Source of the DNA: Lentzea kentuckyensis
Lineage (GTDB): Bacteria > Actinomycetota > Actinomycetes > Mycobacteriales > Pseudonocardiaceae
Direction of reading: 5' to 3'
DNA: 64,000 nt
NCBI RefSeq assembly: GCF_002150765.1
Contig: NZ_MUYM01000102.1
Coordinates: 1-64,000, forward strand
In this document: positions 1 to 9,135 of the stretch, piece after piece
How the letters are laid out: every line of letters begins with the position of its first letter
How positions within the stretch are numbered: position 1 is the stretch's first letter
Program-made: the position numbers and the translations under genes
Notes under the pieces: generated by a model
Told to the model about the DNA's origin: nothing
Seen by the model: only the letters and a program-made list of their open reading frames with translations
Database searches by the model: none

Positions 1-42
1 GACCTCGCCGAGCTTGATCTCGTTGTGGAAGGTGGATGTCAT
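1..42 (-). CDS. 5' end of a gene running off the left edge
   Basis: Only 14 codons are visible, reading leftwards from an ATG at 42 (MTSTFHNEIKLGEV). There is no clear Shine-Dalgarno sequence upstream, so if this is a real start it may be leaderless. Fourteen residues are too few to assign a family. The call rests on an open frame with a plausible start upstream of the stop of the next gene. The 49 bases between this start and position 92 hold no gene. Confidence 0.3.
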   Translation of the reverse strand, partial: MTSTFHNEIKLGEV

Positions 43-91
43 GGGGTTGACGTTAGGGAGGGGGTCTGACGCTTTTTTCTCTTCGGGGTCT

Positions 92-1336
92 TCAGATGCG
101 GTTGTGAAGGAGGAGTTCACTCGAAGGGGTGGGGGTTGTGGGTGCGAGGTTCGTCGCGAGCGTCGCGAACACCACCGTGCGGCCGTCCGCGCTGATCGTG
201 GGCGCGACCGAGAAGTTGTTGCCCTGCCTGCCGAATCGTTCGCTCAGCCGCACGACCGAACCAGACCTCATGTCCTTCAGGAACACGTCGTCGACGTTGT
301 TGGTGTCACGACGCACGAGGTTCGACGCCAGCGACGAGAACACGACGAACCGGCCGTCCGCGCTCACTGAGGGCTGGTAGGGCTGCGCGTCGGACACCGT
401 CCCGTCAGGACGCGTGTTGACCCGCGTGATCGCCTTGGTGCGCAAGTCCTTCATGAAGATGTCCGGCGTGTCCTCCGTGTCGCCGGGCACCAATGTGTCG
501 CCCCACGCCACGAACAACACGCGCGAACCATCAGGCGTGATAGCGGGCATCAGCGTGTAGGAGGACGTCTGCTCACCAATGGCGGACACGTTGACTCGTT
601 CCACCGCACCGGAAACGACGTCTTTCACGAACATGTCCACGCTGCCGTTGGTGTCGTCCGGCACCAGGTTCGTGGCGGCGGAGGGGAACACCACCAGCCG
701 TCCGTCCGCGCTCATCGCGAGACCGTGGTGCACCAGTTTGTCGCCCTGCGCGCCGGAAGCCGAAGTGCTGATCCGCGCCACCTTCCCCGACGACCGATCC
801 GCGAGGAACACGTCCGCCACGCCGTTGGTGTCGCCCTCCACCAACGTCGACGCCTCGGACCGGAACGCCACATAACGCCCGTCGGCGCTGATGGCCGGAC
901 TGCCGAACGCCGGACCGTTGCCGCCACTCACGCGAGACACCTGCCCGGTGCGCATGTCCGTCACGAACACGTCGTCCACGCCGTTGGTGTCACCGGCGAC
1001 CAGATTCGCAGCGGACGACACGAACGCCACGAACCGCCCGTCCGCGCTCAACGCCGGAGGGTCGAACGAAGGCCCGTCACCGCCGCGGGAGGCAGAACGC
1101 ACGACACCTGTGCGCAGATCCTTCACGAAGACGTCGGAGACGCCGTTGCGGTCTCCGTGCACGAGGTTCGACGCGAGAGAGGGGAACGCGACGTAACGCC
1201 CGTCAGCGCTGATCACCGGCGTAGTGGAGTCGCCGTTGCCTCGCGTCAGCGGTCTGAGCAGCGAGAACGACGCGGAAGCCGGAACCGACAGGCCCACCAC
1301 GAGCACAGCGGCAACGGCAACGGACTTCCCGAACAT
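92..1336 (-). CDS. Secreted PD40/TolB-like beta-propeller repeat protein
   Basis: A 414-residue protein starting at the ATG at 1336, where a signal peptide begins (MFGKSVAVAAVLVVGLSVPASA, cleavage probably near residue 22). The open frame continues upstream, but the extra residues are basic and proline-rich, so I chose the internal ATG. The rest is about seven repeats of roughly 50 residues, each with the pattern SADGRYVAF, then a small-residue stretch and NLV, then GDTNGV.DVFVKD. This is the PD40/TolB type of blade, so a seven-bladed extracytoplasmic propeller is likely. No catalytic domain is visible; a binding or scaffold role is inference. The last repeat is degenerate and ends in a short hydrophilic tail. 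Confidence 0.8.
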   Translation of the reverse strand: MFGKSVAVAAVLVVGLSVPASASFSLLRPLTRGNGDSTTPVISADGRYVAFPSLASNLVHGDRNGVSDVFVKDLRTGVVRSASRGGDGPSFDPPALSADGRFVAFVSSAANLVAGDTNGVDDVFVTDMRTGQVSRVSGGNGPAFGSPAISADGRYVAFRSEASTLVEGDTNGVADVFLADRSSGKVARISTSASGAQGDKLVHHGLAMSADGRLVVFPSAATNLVPDDTNGSVDMFVKDVVSGAVERVNVSAIGEQTSSYTLMPAITPDGSRVLFVAWGDTLVPGDTEDTPDIFMKDLRTKAITRVNTRPDGTVSDAQPYQPSVSADGRFVVFSSLASNLVRRDTNNVDDVFLKDMRSGSVVRLSERFGRQGNNFSVAPTISADGRTVVFATLATNLAPTTPTPSSELLLHNRI

Positions 1337-1376
1337 GGACGTGCACCACCCTAGGTCGCGGGGCGGCGGCGCCAGC

Positions 1377-2471
1377 CTATCCCGATGTAACCGTTTTCCG
1401 GCCGGTTCCGATGTCGGCGACGTCGGCGGCCGCCCGGCCCGCACCCCACCCGGCCGCCGAACGCACCGTCACGCGCGACGTGCGCGTCCGCGTGAACATC
1501 TCCTCGAACAGCGTGTCGACTGCCTTCTTGCGGTCAGCGAGCACCGGCAGCAACCGCTCGTCCGAGACATCAGGCGTCTCGGTCAGCCGCTCACCGATCC
1601 GCGTCGCGTAGGCCACCAGGAACGACTTCCGGAACGGCCGTGAGCGCGCCTCGGACCCCTTACCGTGCTTCCCGCCGAACGCCACCATCGCCCGTGTCGC
1701 CTGTACGAGCAGCGACGTCGACAGCAGCTCCACGCTCTCCAGGTCCACCTCGTCGCCCACAAGTGCGACGAACCCGAACCCGTCGTACGCGACCGCACGC
1801 GCGCGGAAGGCGCTCGACACCACGTGCACGAGCTGTGACTTCTCCTTGAAGTAGCTCTTGTCGAGCCACATCCGCCGCGACGTCGCCTGTGCCGGCAGGT
1901 CCGCGTCGAGCATCGCCCGTTCCAGCGCGTGCCGGTTCATCAGCTCCTGCGCCTTGGCCGACAGCGCCTCGGCCTCCTCGGGGAAGGACGTCGACTCCGC
2001 CTTCGCGAGCAGCCCGCGCACCCGGTTCAGCACCTTCGGGTCCAGCCCCGCGCGCACGGCCGACATCAACCCGTCGCCCGGCAACGGCAGGATCTGCGGC
2101 AACGAAGGCAACCGCCTCAAAAACTCCAACAGCCGTGCGGCCGTACGAGACGCGTAGGACGCCGTCTCGATGTGACGCGAAGCCCACGCCTCCAGCAGTG
2201 GGCCCTCCCACCACACGGAGGCGCCGATCTCGTCGAGCTGACGCTGCCACCGCGGGTGCACCGTCGCCTCGGCATGAGGCGAACAGGACAAAGCGACCAC
2301 GTCCACCACGAGAGAGGTGGCCGACTCGTCGAGTGAACGCGACACGATCTCGCGAACGTCGTACGGCAGCCAGCCGCGCTGCCAGGCCGCGTCGACCGCT
2401 TTCACCAGTTCCACGCCAGGCAGTATGAGACGTCCGCCATGTGCAAAGGACGGCGCCCGCCTGGTAGACAC
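1377..2471 (-). CDS. DUF2786 domain protein, paralogue 1
   Basis: A protein of about 364 residues. Residues 145-185 carry the DUF2786 helical signature (VRGLLAKAEST, then AKAQELMNRHALE). A second conserved block near the middle reads FGFVALVGDEVDLE, followed by LLSTSLLVQATRAM. The function of the family is not established. The gene is clearly paralogous to the one at 24272-25603: both share the core and the C-terminal block, but this one lacks the basic N-terminal extension. The start is uncertain. The GTG at 2471 lies only 5 bp from the divergent folP2-like start; a GTG at 2414 would shorten the protein by 19 residues, and neither has a convincing ribosome site. The two divergent genes must share a very compact promoter region. 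Confidence 0.8.
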   Translation of the reverse strand: MSTRRAPSFAHGGRLILPGVELVKAVDAAWQRGWLPYDVREIVSRSLDESATSLVVDVVALSCSPHAEATVHPRWQRQLDEIGASVWWEGPLLEAWASRHIETASYASRTAARLLEFLRRLPSLPQILPLPGDGLMSAVRAGLDPKVLNRVRGLLAKAESTSFPEEAEALSAKAQELMNRHALERAMLDADLPAQATSRRMWLDKSYFKEKSQLVHVVSSAFRARAVAYDGFGFVALVGDEVDLESVELLSTSLLVQATRAMVAFGGKHGKGSEARSRPFRKSFLVAYATRIGERLTETPDVSDERLLPVLADRKKAVDTLFEEMFTRTRTSRVTVRSAAGWGAGRAAADVADIGTGRKTVTSG

Positions 2472-2476
2472 GGGAT

Positions 2477-3301
2477 GTGATCGAGCTCCAGTTCCGCGGC
2501 CGGACCGTCGTCCGTGACCACGCGCTGGTGATGGCGATCATCAACCGCACCCCGGACTCGTTCTACGACAAGGGCGCCACCTACGCCGAGGACGTCGCGA
2601 TGGAGGCCGTGCACCGCGTCGTCGGCGAAGGCGCGGACATCGTCGACATCGGCGGTGTGAAGGCGGGCCCCGGCGACCTCGTCGACTCCGGCGAAGAAGT
2701 GCGCCGTGTTGTGCCGTTCATCGCACGCGTGCGCGACGCGTACCCGGATCTCATCATCAGCAGCGACACGTGGCGCGCGGATGTCGGCCGGCTCGCCTGC
2801 GAGGCCGGTGCGGACCTGCTCAACGACACGTGGGCCGGCGCGGACCCGCAACTGGCCGAGGTCGCCGCTGAGTACGGCGCCGGTTACGTCTGCTCGCACA
2901 CGGGCGGTGTGAAGCCCCGCACGCGTCCGCATAGGGTTAGTTACCCGAACCTGGTGGCGGACGTCATCGCCGAGACGACCGCGCACGCGGAGAGGGTGGT
3001 CGCGCTCGGTGTGCCACGCAAGAGCGTGCTGATCGACCCCACACACGACTTCGGCAAGAACACATGGCACAGCCTCGCGCTGGTGCGGCACACGGACGAG
3101 CTGGTGGCGACCGGGTGGCCGGTGCTGATGGCGTTGTCCAACAAGGACTTCGTCGGGGAGACCCTCGGCGTGGAACTGCACGAGCGCGTCGAGGGCACCC
3201 TCGTCGCGACCGCGATCGCGGCGTTGGCGGGCGCCGCGGTCTTCCGCGCGCACGAAGTGGCGCGCACCAGACGAGTACTCGAGTCCGTCGCTCGACTGTG
3301 A
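2477..3301 (+). CDS. Dihydropteroate synthase homologue, FolP2-like
   Basis: A 274-residue TIM-barrel protein of the pterin-binding family. The N-terminal strand motif is present as NRTPDSF (residues 23-29), followed by the block ADIVDIGGVKAGPG and the strand DLIISSDTWRADV. The motif NRTPDSFYDKG differs from the NVTPDSFSDGG of true folate DHPS, as in actinobacterial FolP2 proteins, which are reported not to supply DHPS activity. A folate role should therefore not be assumed. The start is GTG. The stop overlaps a possible GTG of the next gene, so the two are probably co-transcribed. Confidence 0.8.
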   Translation: MIELQFRGRTVVRDHALVMAIINRTPDSFYDKGATYAEDVAMEAVHRVVGEGADIVDIGGVKAGPGDLVDSGEEVRRVVPFIARVRDAYPDLIISSDTWRADVGRLACEAGADLLNDTWAGADPQLAEVAAEYGAGYVCSHTGGVKPRTRPHRVSYPNLVADVIAETTAHAERVVALGVPRKSVLIDPTHDFGKNTWHSLALVRHTDELVATGWPVLMALSNKDFVGETLGVELHERVEGTLVATAIAALAGAAVFRAHEVARTRRVLESVARL

Positions 3302-3315
3302 GCTGGAGGTATCAG

Positions 3316-4254
3316 GTGGACGACGTCTTCGCCCGGTTTTCGGAGGACCGGTGGGACGACTTCCTCGACGAACTCGACAAGATCCGCGTGAGCGTGGCGG
3401 ATCCCGCGGAACGGCAGCAGATGAAGGTGACCGCGCGCCGGGACGCGCGGGAGGCGGGCACTCAGCCGTTGCTCGTGCGGATGGCCCTCGCGGACCACTA
3501 CCTGAACCTGCTCGCCATCGGCGTGTGGGCGGGCGACGAGAGCTGGCGCGCGGATCTGCGTGACCTGGTCGCCACTCTCGTGCCCGAGAACGACGAGTCA
3601 CGTGACGACGCCTTGGTGAGCTCTGTCATCGCCGTGGTGCTTGCACAGCTGCTGCAGGACGCACGGCTGCGCGGCGGCTCCGAGGCTGATGTCATCGCAC
3701 GGTCCGCGTGGGAGAAGGCCCAGGAGTGGGCGGCCTACGCGGAGGACCGTCACGTCGAGCGGCTCCTGCACGCCTCCACGGAGGCCGGCGCGCGCGTGGT
3801 GACGGCCTCGGAGGTCCAGGAGGTCGTCGAACTGGCCACGGCCGCCGCGGACGACCAGCACGCCGAGACGATCGCCGCGCTGGAGGTGGAGGGCTTCCAG
3901 GCGGAGTTCATGAACGGCGTGTGGGTGGTCGACGGGGACTTCCGGAACGCCGTCAGGGCGGCCGCGCGGGCGATCACGTTGACCGGCTACGGATGTGTCC
4001 TCGCGCGAAACATCCGGCAATCCGCCGTGATGCTTTGGCACGAGAACACGCTCGCCATGGCGGACTCGAAGGTGCCGCGCTGGCGCGTCTACCCGATCCT
4101 CGCGCCGGTTACTCCGCAATCGAAGTTTTCCGGCGGGGAAGGGTTGCCGTTCACCCGCGAGACACACCCGTTGGCACCCGCGCCAGAAGTCGTGCGCCGG
4201 TTGGCGGACGCCGTTGGTGTCAACCTGTCCCATCTGCTGGCTGCATTGCGGTGA
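3316..4254 (+). CDS. Conserved hypothetical protein downstream of the folP2-like gene
   Basis: A 312-residue, probably cytosolic, mostly helical protein that I do not recognise. I chose the GTG at 3316 because GGAGGT ends five bases before it. An earlier in-frame GTG at 3298 overlaps the preceding stop, and longer in-frame extensions run into the folP2-like gene and are not credible. The N-terminal half is acidic and helical (DRWDDFLDELDKI), and a middle segment reads EFMNGVWVVDGDFRNAVRAAARAI. There is no signal peptide, membrane segment or familiar catalytic motif. Its 14-bp distance from the folP2-like gene suggests an operon. Confidence 0.65.
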   Translation: MDDVFARFSEDRWDDFLDELDKIRVSVADPAERQQMKVTARRDAREAGTQPLLVRMALADHYLNLLAIGVWAGDESWRADLRDLVATLVPENDESRDDALVSSVIAVVLAQLLQDARLRGGSEADVIARSAWEKAQEWAAYAEDRHVERLLHASTEAGARVVTASEVQEVVELATAAADDQHAETIAALEVEGFQAEFMNGVWVVDGDFRNAVRAAARAITLTGYGCVLARNIRQSAVMLWHENTLAMADSKVPRWRVYPILAPVTPQSKFSGGEGLPFTRETHPLAPAPEVVRRLADAVGVNLSHLLAALR

Positions 4255-4265
4255 AAGGGTGATCT

Positions 4266-4296
4266 TTGACTTTCCGCAACCTTCACTCGTTATCTT
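4266..4296 (+). promoter_or_regulatory. Predicted promoter of a leaderless small gene
   Basis: TTGACT at 4266-4271 and TTATCT at 4290-4295 are separated by 18 bp and resemble a vegetative actinobacterial promoter. The expected transcription start falls at about 4302, one base from the ATG at 4303. No Shine-Dalgarno sequence is present, so the transcript is probably leaderless. Confidence 0.55.
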
Positions 4297-4302
4297 GGTG
4301 GC

Positions 4303-4587
4303 ATGCCCAGATTTGCCGAGTTCGATGTGGAAGGCCTGCGTAAATCCAGCGCCGTCGCGGACTTTCCCTGGTCAGAGACGTGGGTCACGTTGATCCGCGT
4401 CGATGCCAAGGGAGTTGTCCGGCAAGCCAAGTCGTTGACCGAGAAAGCTTCTTTGCTGACCGTCGCGTCGGACAAGGACCTCGTCATCGCCTCCTGCCCG
4501 GAGATTTACGCCGTCGACGACCTGTCGGCAGCCCGAGCCGCAATCAAGGCTTCGGTCGCACGCGAAATGACGCCAAGCCTCGGATGA
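4303..4587 (+). CDS. Small hypothetical protein (94 aa)
   Basis: A 94-residue soluble protein that I do not recognise. It starts at an ATG directly behind a good promoter (4266-4296). The sequence alternates strand-like and polar segments (ETWVTLIRVD, DLVIASCPEIYAVDDLSAARAAI), which suggests a small alpha/beta fold. Its 3' end overlaps the convergent P450 gene by 44 bp. Reality of the gene is supported by the promoter and the well-behaved protein composition; function is unknown. Confidence 0.55.
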   Translation: MPRFAEFDVEGLRKSSAVADFPWSETWVTLIRVDAKGVVRQAKSLTEKASLLTVASDKDLVIASCPEIYAVDDLSAARAAIKASVAREMTPSLG

Positions 4588-5596
4588 ATGAGTCCCGCCA
4601 CTCGGGCTCAGCGGCGAGCACGAGTTCCGGGAAACGCCGAAGGAGTGTTCCGAACGCGATCTCTCCCTCGATGCGAGCGAGCCGCGCCCCCACGCAGTAG
4701 TGGATCCCGTGCCCGAACGCGACGTGCGGGTCTCGACCCAGCTGCAGCACGTCCGGATCGGAATACCGGGACGGATCCCGGTTCGCTGCCCCAAGCGAGA
4801 CGGTGACCTGCGAGGACCGCGGAATCGTGACCCCTCCGATCACCACGTCGGAGGTCGCGATGCGCGTCAGCCCCGTGGCGAGCGGGCCGTCGAAGCGCAG
4901 GAGCTCCTCGACGGCGTCCGGGATCAGGAGCGGGTCGTCGATCAACTTCCGCGTCATGGCCGGATGGCGCAGCAGCGTCAGCAGACCGTTGCCGATGAGC
5001 TGCACGGTGGTCTCGTGTCCCGCTGTGATGAGCAACACGAGGTTCTGCACGAGGTTCGGTTCGTCGCGGAGCTCGGTGATGACGTCGTCGCCTGGCTCCT
5101 TCGTGTCCAGGAGATTCTGCACGTATCCGGCGAACCGGGCGTAGGCGTCGACCATCGTCTCCGGCACGAGCAGCTCTGAGGAGAGCGTGCGGACCTCGTC
5201 TCTGTCCTTTTCGGGCACACCCAGAAGTTCACAGATGACGGCTATCGGCAACGGGTAGGCGAACGTGCCGATCACGTCGACCTCTTCTTCGGTCTCCCAC
5301 GCGTCGAGCAGCTCGTTGGTCATCTGCTCGATCCGCGGCCGTAGGGCCTCCATGCGCCGTGTGGAGAACGCGCGCGCGATGGGCTTGCGCAGCCGTGTGT
5401 GCTCCGGCGGGTCGCTGTGGTTCAGCATCCCGCCCGGGATGACGGCACTGCTGAGACCGGGGTGGCTGAGCGACTGGACGACGTCGTCGTAGCGGGCGAT
5501 CACCCACGACTTCTGGCCGTCCGGGGTTTCGACCAGCGCGGGGCCCTGCCCGAGCCAGTCGTCGAAGTAAGGGGTCGGATCGCTGAAGAAGCTCAT
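4544..5596 (-). CDS. Cytochrome P450 (compact, 350 aa)
   Basis: A soluble bacterial class I P450. The I-helix oxygen-activation motif AGHETT is at residues 192-197, the K-helix ExxR at 231-234 (EELLR), and the heme-binding loop FGHGIHYCVG ends around the thiolate ligand Cys301. At 350 residues it is shorter than the usual ~400, mainly at the N-terminus and in surface loops, but no core motif is missing. I use the ATG at 5596; a GTG two codons upstream is also possible. It is divergent from the LAL regulator at 5681, with an 84-bp shared promoter region, which suggests local regulation. No ferredoxin or reductase gene is adjacent, so redox partners must come from elsewhere. The substrate is unknown. 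Confidence 0.9.
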   Translation of the reverse strand: MSFFSDPTPYFDDWLGQGPALVETPDGQKSWVIARYDDVVQSLSHPGLSSAVIPGGMLNHSDPPEHTRLRKPIARAFSTRRMEALRPRIEQMTNELLDAWETEEEVDVIGTFAYPLPIAVICELLGVPEKDRDEVRTLSSELLVPETMVDAYARFAGYVQNLLDTKEPGDDVITELRDEPNLVQNLVLLITAGHETTVQLIGNGLLTLLRHPAMTRKLIDDPLLIPDAVEELLRFDGPLATGLTRIATSDVVIGGVTIPRSSQVTVSLGAANRDPSRYSDPDVLQLGRDPHVAFGHGIHYCVGARLARIEGEIAFGTLLRRFPELVLAAEPEWRDSFIRGLASFRVRPKP

Positions 5597-5680
5597 GGTC
5601 ACAGCGTGGTGTTTGGGCTGTTCAGGGGCATGAGTAGGCGATCACTCATCTTGCGGTCGCGGATCACCTAGCCTGGCGGC

Positions 5681-7954
5681 ATGGGGTGGCCGTTCGTGGG
5701 GAGGGACGCCGAGCTCACCGCGGTCCGACGTGCGGTGCGAGATACCGGGCTGATCGTGGCGGGCCCTGCCGGCGTGGGCAAGACACGGCTGTTGGACGAA
5801 GTGACGTGCGACATCCGTCTGCGTGCCACGGCGGCTGTATCCGAGATCCCGTTGGGCGTGATGGCGCCCTTCTTGCCGTCAGTGGATCCCTCGCCGTTGG
5901 CGATGTTGACCGCCGCACGGACCGCATTGTGTGGTCGTGTCGTGGTGGTGGACGACGTCCATCTGCTCGACGACGCGTCGGCGGGTTTGTTGCACATGCT
6001 CGTGCAGCACCGCGAGGCCGTGGTGGTGGCGACGCTCCGTTCGGGCGAGCGCGCGCCTGATCCCGTTGTGGCGCTGTGGAAAGACGAGCTGTTGCCACGC
6101 ATCGAGCTGGAGCCGCTCGGGCGTTCCGCGGTGACCGAGGTGCTGGAGACCGTGCTCGGTGGTTCCGTGGACAGTGCTTCCGCGGAACGGCTGTGGACGG
6201 CGTCTGCGGGCAACATGTTGCTGCTGCGAGAGATGTACTTCGCCGCGCAGTGGGTGTCGCACGACGGAATGTGGTCGTTGGACGGACCGTTGCCTCTGTC
6301 GCCGCGGTTGGTCGAGCTGATCGAGGCACATCTTGCCGCTGTACCGGCGGAGGAACGCCGCGTGCTGGAACTGCTCGCGTTCGGCGAGCCGCTCGACCTT
6401 GCCGCTTCTGAGGTGTTGGACGGCCTTGTCACCGTGTCCGCGGACGGGTTGCGGTTGGCGCATCCGCTGTACGGCGAGGTGTTGCGTGCGCAGTGTCCTC
6501 CTCTGCGCAAGCGCAACCATCAGCGCCATTTGGCTTCCGTGCTGAAGGATCCGTTGCGAGTAGCTGTTTTGCGTCTGGACAGCGGTACGGCGGATGACCC
6601 CGCATTGCTCTTGCAGGCCGCACATCTGGCCAGCGCGACGGGTGGTGTTGTTCTGGCAGAACGACTCGCACGTGCCGCATGGTCCGTCGGTGGTGGTGTG
6701 GAAGCCGCCTGGCTGTTGGCGCAGGTGCTGATATTCACCGACCGTGCGGAGGAGGCCGAAGAGGTTCTCGCGATGGTCGCCACCGACGACGATCCGATCG
6801 AGATCCGCACCATGCGGGGGATCAACCTCGGGTGGGCTCTCGGGCGCAGCGAAGAAGCCGCGGAGATGATCGTGATGCCGGCGGGACGGTCCGTGATGCT
6901 GTTCCACGCGGGCAAGTACGACGAGGCTCGTGCGTTGCTCTCCGAAACCGATCCGGCTGATGCGCCGTTGATCGCGATGATCGACGTGGTCCTGGGCCGG
7001 TACACGGGGCAGTACCCGGAGGTTCCCCTGAGCCCGGACGCCGGGCTGGGTGGCGTGATGATGACGTTCGTCGAGGTGTTCGTGCACTCCCTGCACGGCG
7101 ATCTGGCTCGTGCGGAACGTCTTGCCGTGCGCACGTACGAGGAGAAGGCCGAGTGGGACACCATGCGGTCGACCTGGGCGGTGTCGTGTGCAGGGCTGGC
7201 GAGGGCGGGTGGACGGTTGCTCGAAGCCCGGAGGTTGTTGTTGGAGGCCAGGCCCGTGCAGCCGTTCGTGCGACTGTGCGAGCTCGCGCATGTGGAGGCG
7301 TTGCTGGGCAACGACGCGCGGTCGTTGCTCGCGGACGCGGAAAAGCTGGCGCCGCAAGGGATGCGGCCGTACCGATTCGGGTTGTGGCTGGCGCGGATCT
7401 GGGCAGGTGGGGTCTCACCGTTCGAGGCAGCTGCCGATGCCCGCGCCCACGGTGAGTTCGCCGGTGAGGCGTTGCTGCTGCATGAGGCGGTGCGGCTCGG
7501 ACACGCGGCCGATGCACTTGAGCGGTTGCGCGAACTCGCTGCTTCGACCACGGGATTGCTGGTCCCGGTGTTCGCGGCGCATGCGGAGGCCCTGGTGCGC
7601 AACGACTCCGCTGGGTTGGAGGAGGTGGCGGCACGGTTCGAGTCAGCGGGGTTCATGTTGCTCGCGGCGGAAGCTGCTGCTGAGTCCGGCAATCGGGCGT
7701 TGTTCGGCCGGTTGGTCGGCTTCTGTGAGGGCGCGCGCACTCCTGCGTTGGCTCTGATGTCCGCGGTATCGCTTACCCGCCGTGAACGTGAGGTAGCCGT
7801 GCTGGCCGCACGCGGACTCACGAACAAGGAGATCGCGTCGTCGTTGGTGATCTCCGTGCGGACCGTCGACAACCACCTGTCGAACGCCTACGCGAAGCTC
7901 GGCATCGCGACTCGCGGTGAGCTCGCGTTAGTCCTTACGGATGACAACGGTTAA
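5681..7954 (+). CDS. LAL-family transcriptional regulator (AAA ATPase + LuxR HTH)
   Basis: A 757-residue large ATP-binding LuxR regulator. The order is a Walker A motif GPAGVGKT (28-35), a Walker B strand VVVVDD (87-92), a long helical-repeat middle region resembling TPR arrays, and a C-terminal LuxR helix-turn-helix at 698-757 (LTRREREV, then NKEIA, then TVDNHL). Such proteins are usually ATP-dependent activators. The start is an ATG with no obvious ribosome site, so the message may be leaderless. Being divergent from the P450 at 4544-5596 makes that gene a likely target (inference). The protein is shorter than typical LALs of ~900 residues because the middle region is reduced. Confidence 0.9.
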   Translation: MGWPFVGRDAELTAVRRAVRDTGLIVAGPAGVGKTRLLDEVTCDIRLRATAAVSEIPLGVMAPFLPSVDPSPLAMLTAARTALCGRVVVVDDVHLLDDASAGLLHMLVQHREAVVVATLRSGERAPDPVVALWKDELLPRIELEPLGRSAVTEVLETVLGGSVDSASAERLWTASAGNMLLLREMYFAAQWVSHDGMWSLDGPLPLSPRLVELIEAHLAAVPAEERRVLELLAFGEPLDLAASEVLDGLVTVSADGLRLAHPLYGEVLRAQCPPLRKRNHQRHLASVLKDPLRVAVLRLDSGTADDPALLLQAAHLASATGGVVLAERLARAAWSVGGGVEAAWLLAQVLIFTDRAEEAEEVLAMVATDDDPIEIRTMRGINLGWALGRSEEAAEMIVMPAGRSVMLFHAGKYDEARALLSETDPADAPLIAMIDVVLGRYTGQYPEVPLSPDAGLGGVMMTFVEVFVHSLHGDLARAERLAVRTYEEKAEWDTMRSTWAVSCAGLARAGGRLLEARRLLLEARPVQPFVRLCELAHVEALLGNDARSLLADAEKLAPQGMRPYRFGLWLARIWAGGVSPFEAAADARAHGEFAGEALLLHEAVRLGHAADALERLRELAASTTGLLVPVFAAHAEALVRNDSAGLEEVAARFESAGFMLLAAEAAAESGNRALFGRLVGFCEGARTPALALMSAVSLTRREREVAVLAARGLTNKEIASSLVISVRTVDNHLSNAYAKLGIATRGELALVLTDDNG

Positions 7955-7986
7955 CGGAAGGCACGGGTCCGAACGACACCCCCGGC

Positions 7987-9135
7987 ATGAGCAACGGGTA
8001 CGCGGTCGTCGACGTCGAAACCACCGGGCTCTCACCCGGTCACCACCACCGGGTGATCGAGGTCGCCGTCGTGCACGTCGACGAGTCCGGCCGCCGCACC
8101 GACGAGTGGTGCACGCTGGTCAACCCGCGCCGTGACCTCGGCGCCCAGCACGTGCACGGCATCAGCGCCGCCGATGCCCGTCGCGCGCCGGACTTCGCCG
8201 GCATCGCCGGTGAGCTGGCCGCGCGGCTGTCCGGACGGGTGCTCGTCGCGCACAACCTGTCGTTCGACCTGCGGTTCCTGAGCGCCGAGTTCGCTCGTCT
8301 GGGGCACGAGTTCGCTGCTTCGGGGCTGTGCACGATGGAGTTGGCCGGGAGGTTCCTCGGCGCGTCGTCGCGTTCGCTCGCCGCGTGTTGCTCCGCGGCC
8401 GGTGTGTCGATGGGGACCGCGCACTCCGCGTTGCACGACGCACGGGCGTGTGCGGGTCTACTGATGCGCTGCCTCGATCGCGTTGGTGACGTTTCACCCG
8501 TGCGGCTTGATGTGCCGCGTTCCAGTGTTTTTGCCGTGCAACGCGGTCACGGCCATTCCGCCGAGCAGCACTTCCTCTCCAAGCTCGTGCGGCTGCTACC
8601 GCGCGTGGAGACGCCGGGCGGTGACGAGTACCTCGACGTGCTGGACCGGGCGTTGGTCGATCGGCACCTTTCGGTGGAGGAGCAGGAGGAACTGGTCGAC
8701 GTGGCCGGCGCGCTCGGCTTGGGGCTGCCCGAGGTGATGGGGCTGCACCGCGGCTATCTCGCCGCACTGGCCGAGGCCGCGTGGGAGGACGGGATGGTGT
8801 CCGCCGACGAGGAGGCCGACCTGCGGCTGGTCGCGTCGCTGCTCGGGGTGGACGTGAGCGACGTGTTGCGGCGGCGTTCGGTGCGGCTTTCGCTGGGAGA
8901 TCTGGTCGTGTTCACCGGTGACATGCGCGAGCCACGTGACGTGTGGGAGAGCAGGGCGTTGTCGGCCGGGCTGGCGGTGAAGGGCGGGGTCACGAAGAAG
9001 ACCGCGCTGGTGATCGCGGCGGACCCGGATTCCATGTCGGGCAAGGCGGACAAGGCGCGCACCTACGGCATCCCGATCGTGTCCGAGGACCTGTTCGCGG
9101 GCATGCTCGGGGAGCTCGCGGGAGGCCACGCGTGA
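7987..9135 (+). CDS. DEDDh exonuclease with C-terminal BRCT domain
   Basis: A 382-residue protein. The N-terminal 160 residues form a DnaQ-like 3'-5' exonuclease: Asp9 and Glu11 in DVETTG, Asp94 in HNLSFD, and the HxxxxD end motif His146-Asp151. Residues ~180-290 are a helical linker region with a TerB-like look (DGMVSADEEADL). The last ~80 residues resemble a BRCT domain (VVFTGDM, then KGGVTKKT, then IPIVSEDLF), as in NAD-dependent ligases. The combination suggests an enzyme acting in DNA repair or replication. Its stop overlaps the GTG of the next gene (GTGA), so the two are coupled. It lies convergent to the Wadjet-like genes; whether it has any role with them is unknown. Confidence 0.85.
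   Translation: MSNGYAVVDVETTGLSPGHHHRVIEVAVVHVDESGRRTDEWCTLVNPRRDLGAQHVHGISAADARRAPDFAGIAGELAARLSGRVLVAHNLSFDLRFLSAEFARLGHEFAASGLCTMELAGRFLGASSRSLAACCSAAGVSMGTAHSALHDARACAGLLMRCLDRVGDVSPVRLDVPRSSVFAVQRGHGHSAEQHFLSKLVRLLPRVETPGGDEYLDVLDRALVDRHLSVEEQEELVDVAGALGLGLPEVMGLHRGYLAALAEAAWEDGMVSADEEADLRLVASLLGVDVSDVLRRRSVRLSLGDLVVFTGDMREPRDVWESRALSAGLAVKGGVTKKTALVIAADPDSMSGKADKARTYGIPIVSEDLFAGMLGELAGGHA

Noticed and set aside
92..1336. The regular ~150-bp DNA periodicity considered as a CRISPR or tandem repeat array
   Set aside because: The periodicity comes from seven protein repeats of a beta-propeller; units are diverged and there are no identical repeats with spacers.
3064..3315. In-frame N-terminal extension of the 3316 gene into the folP2-like gene
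   Set aside because: It lies inside a real gene, is Arg/Gly-rich, and a good ribosome site exists at the GTG at 3316.
5879..7357. 492-codon frame antisense to the LAL regulator
   Set aside because: Gln/His/Arg-rich shadow of a gene with clear Walker and LuxR motifs.
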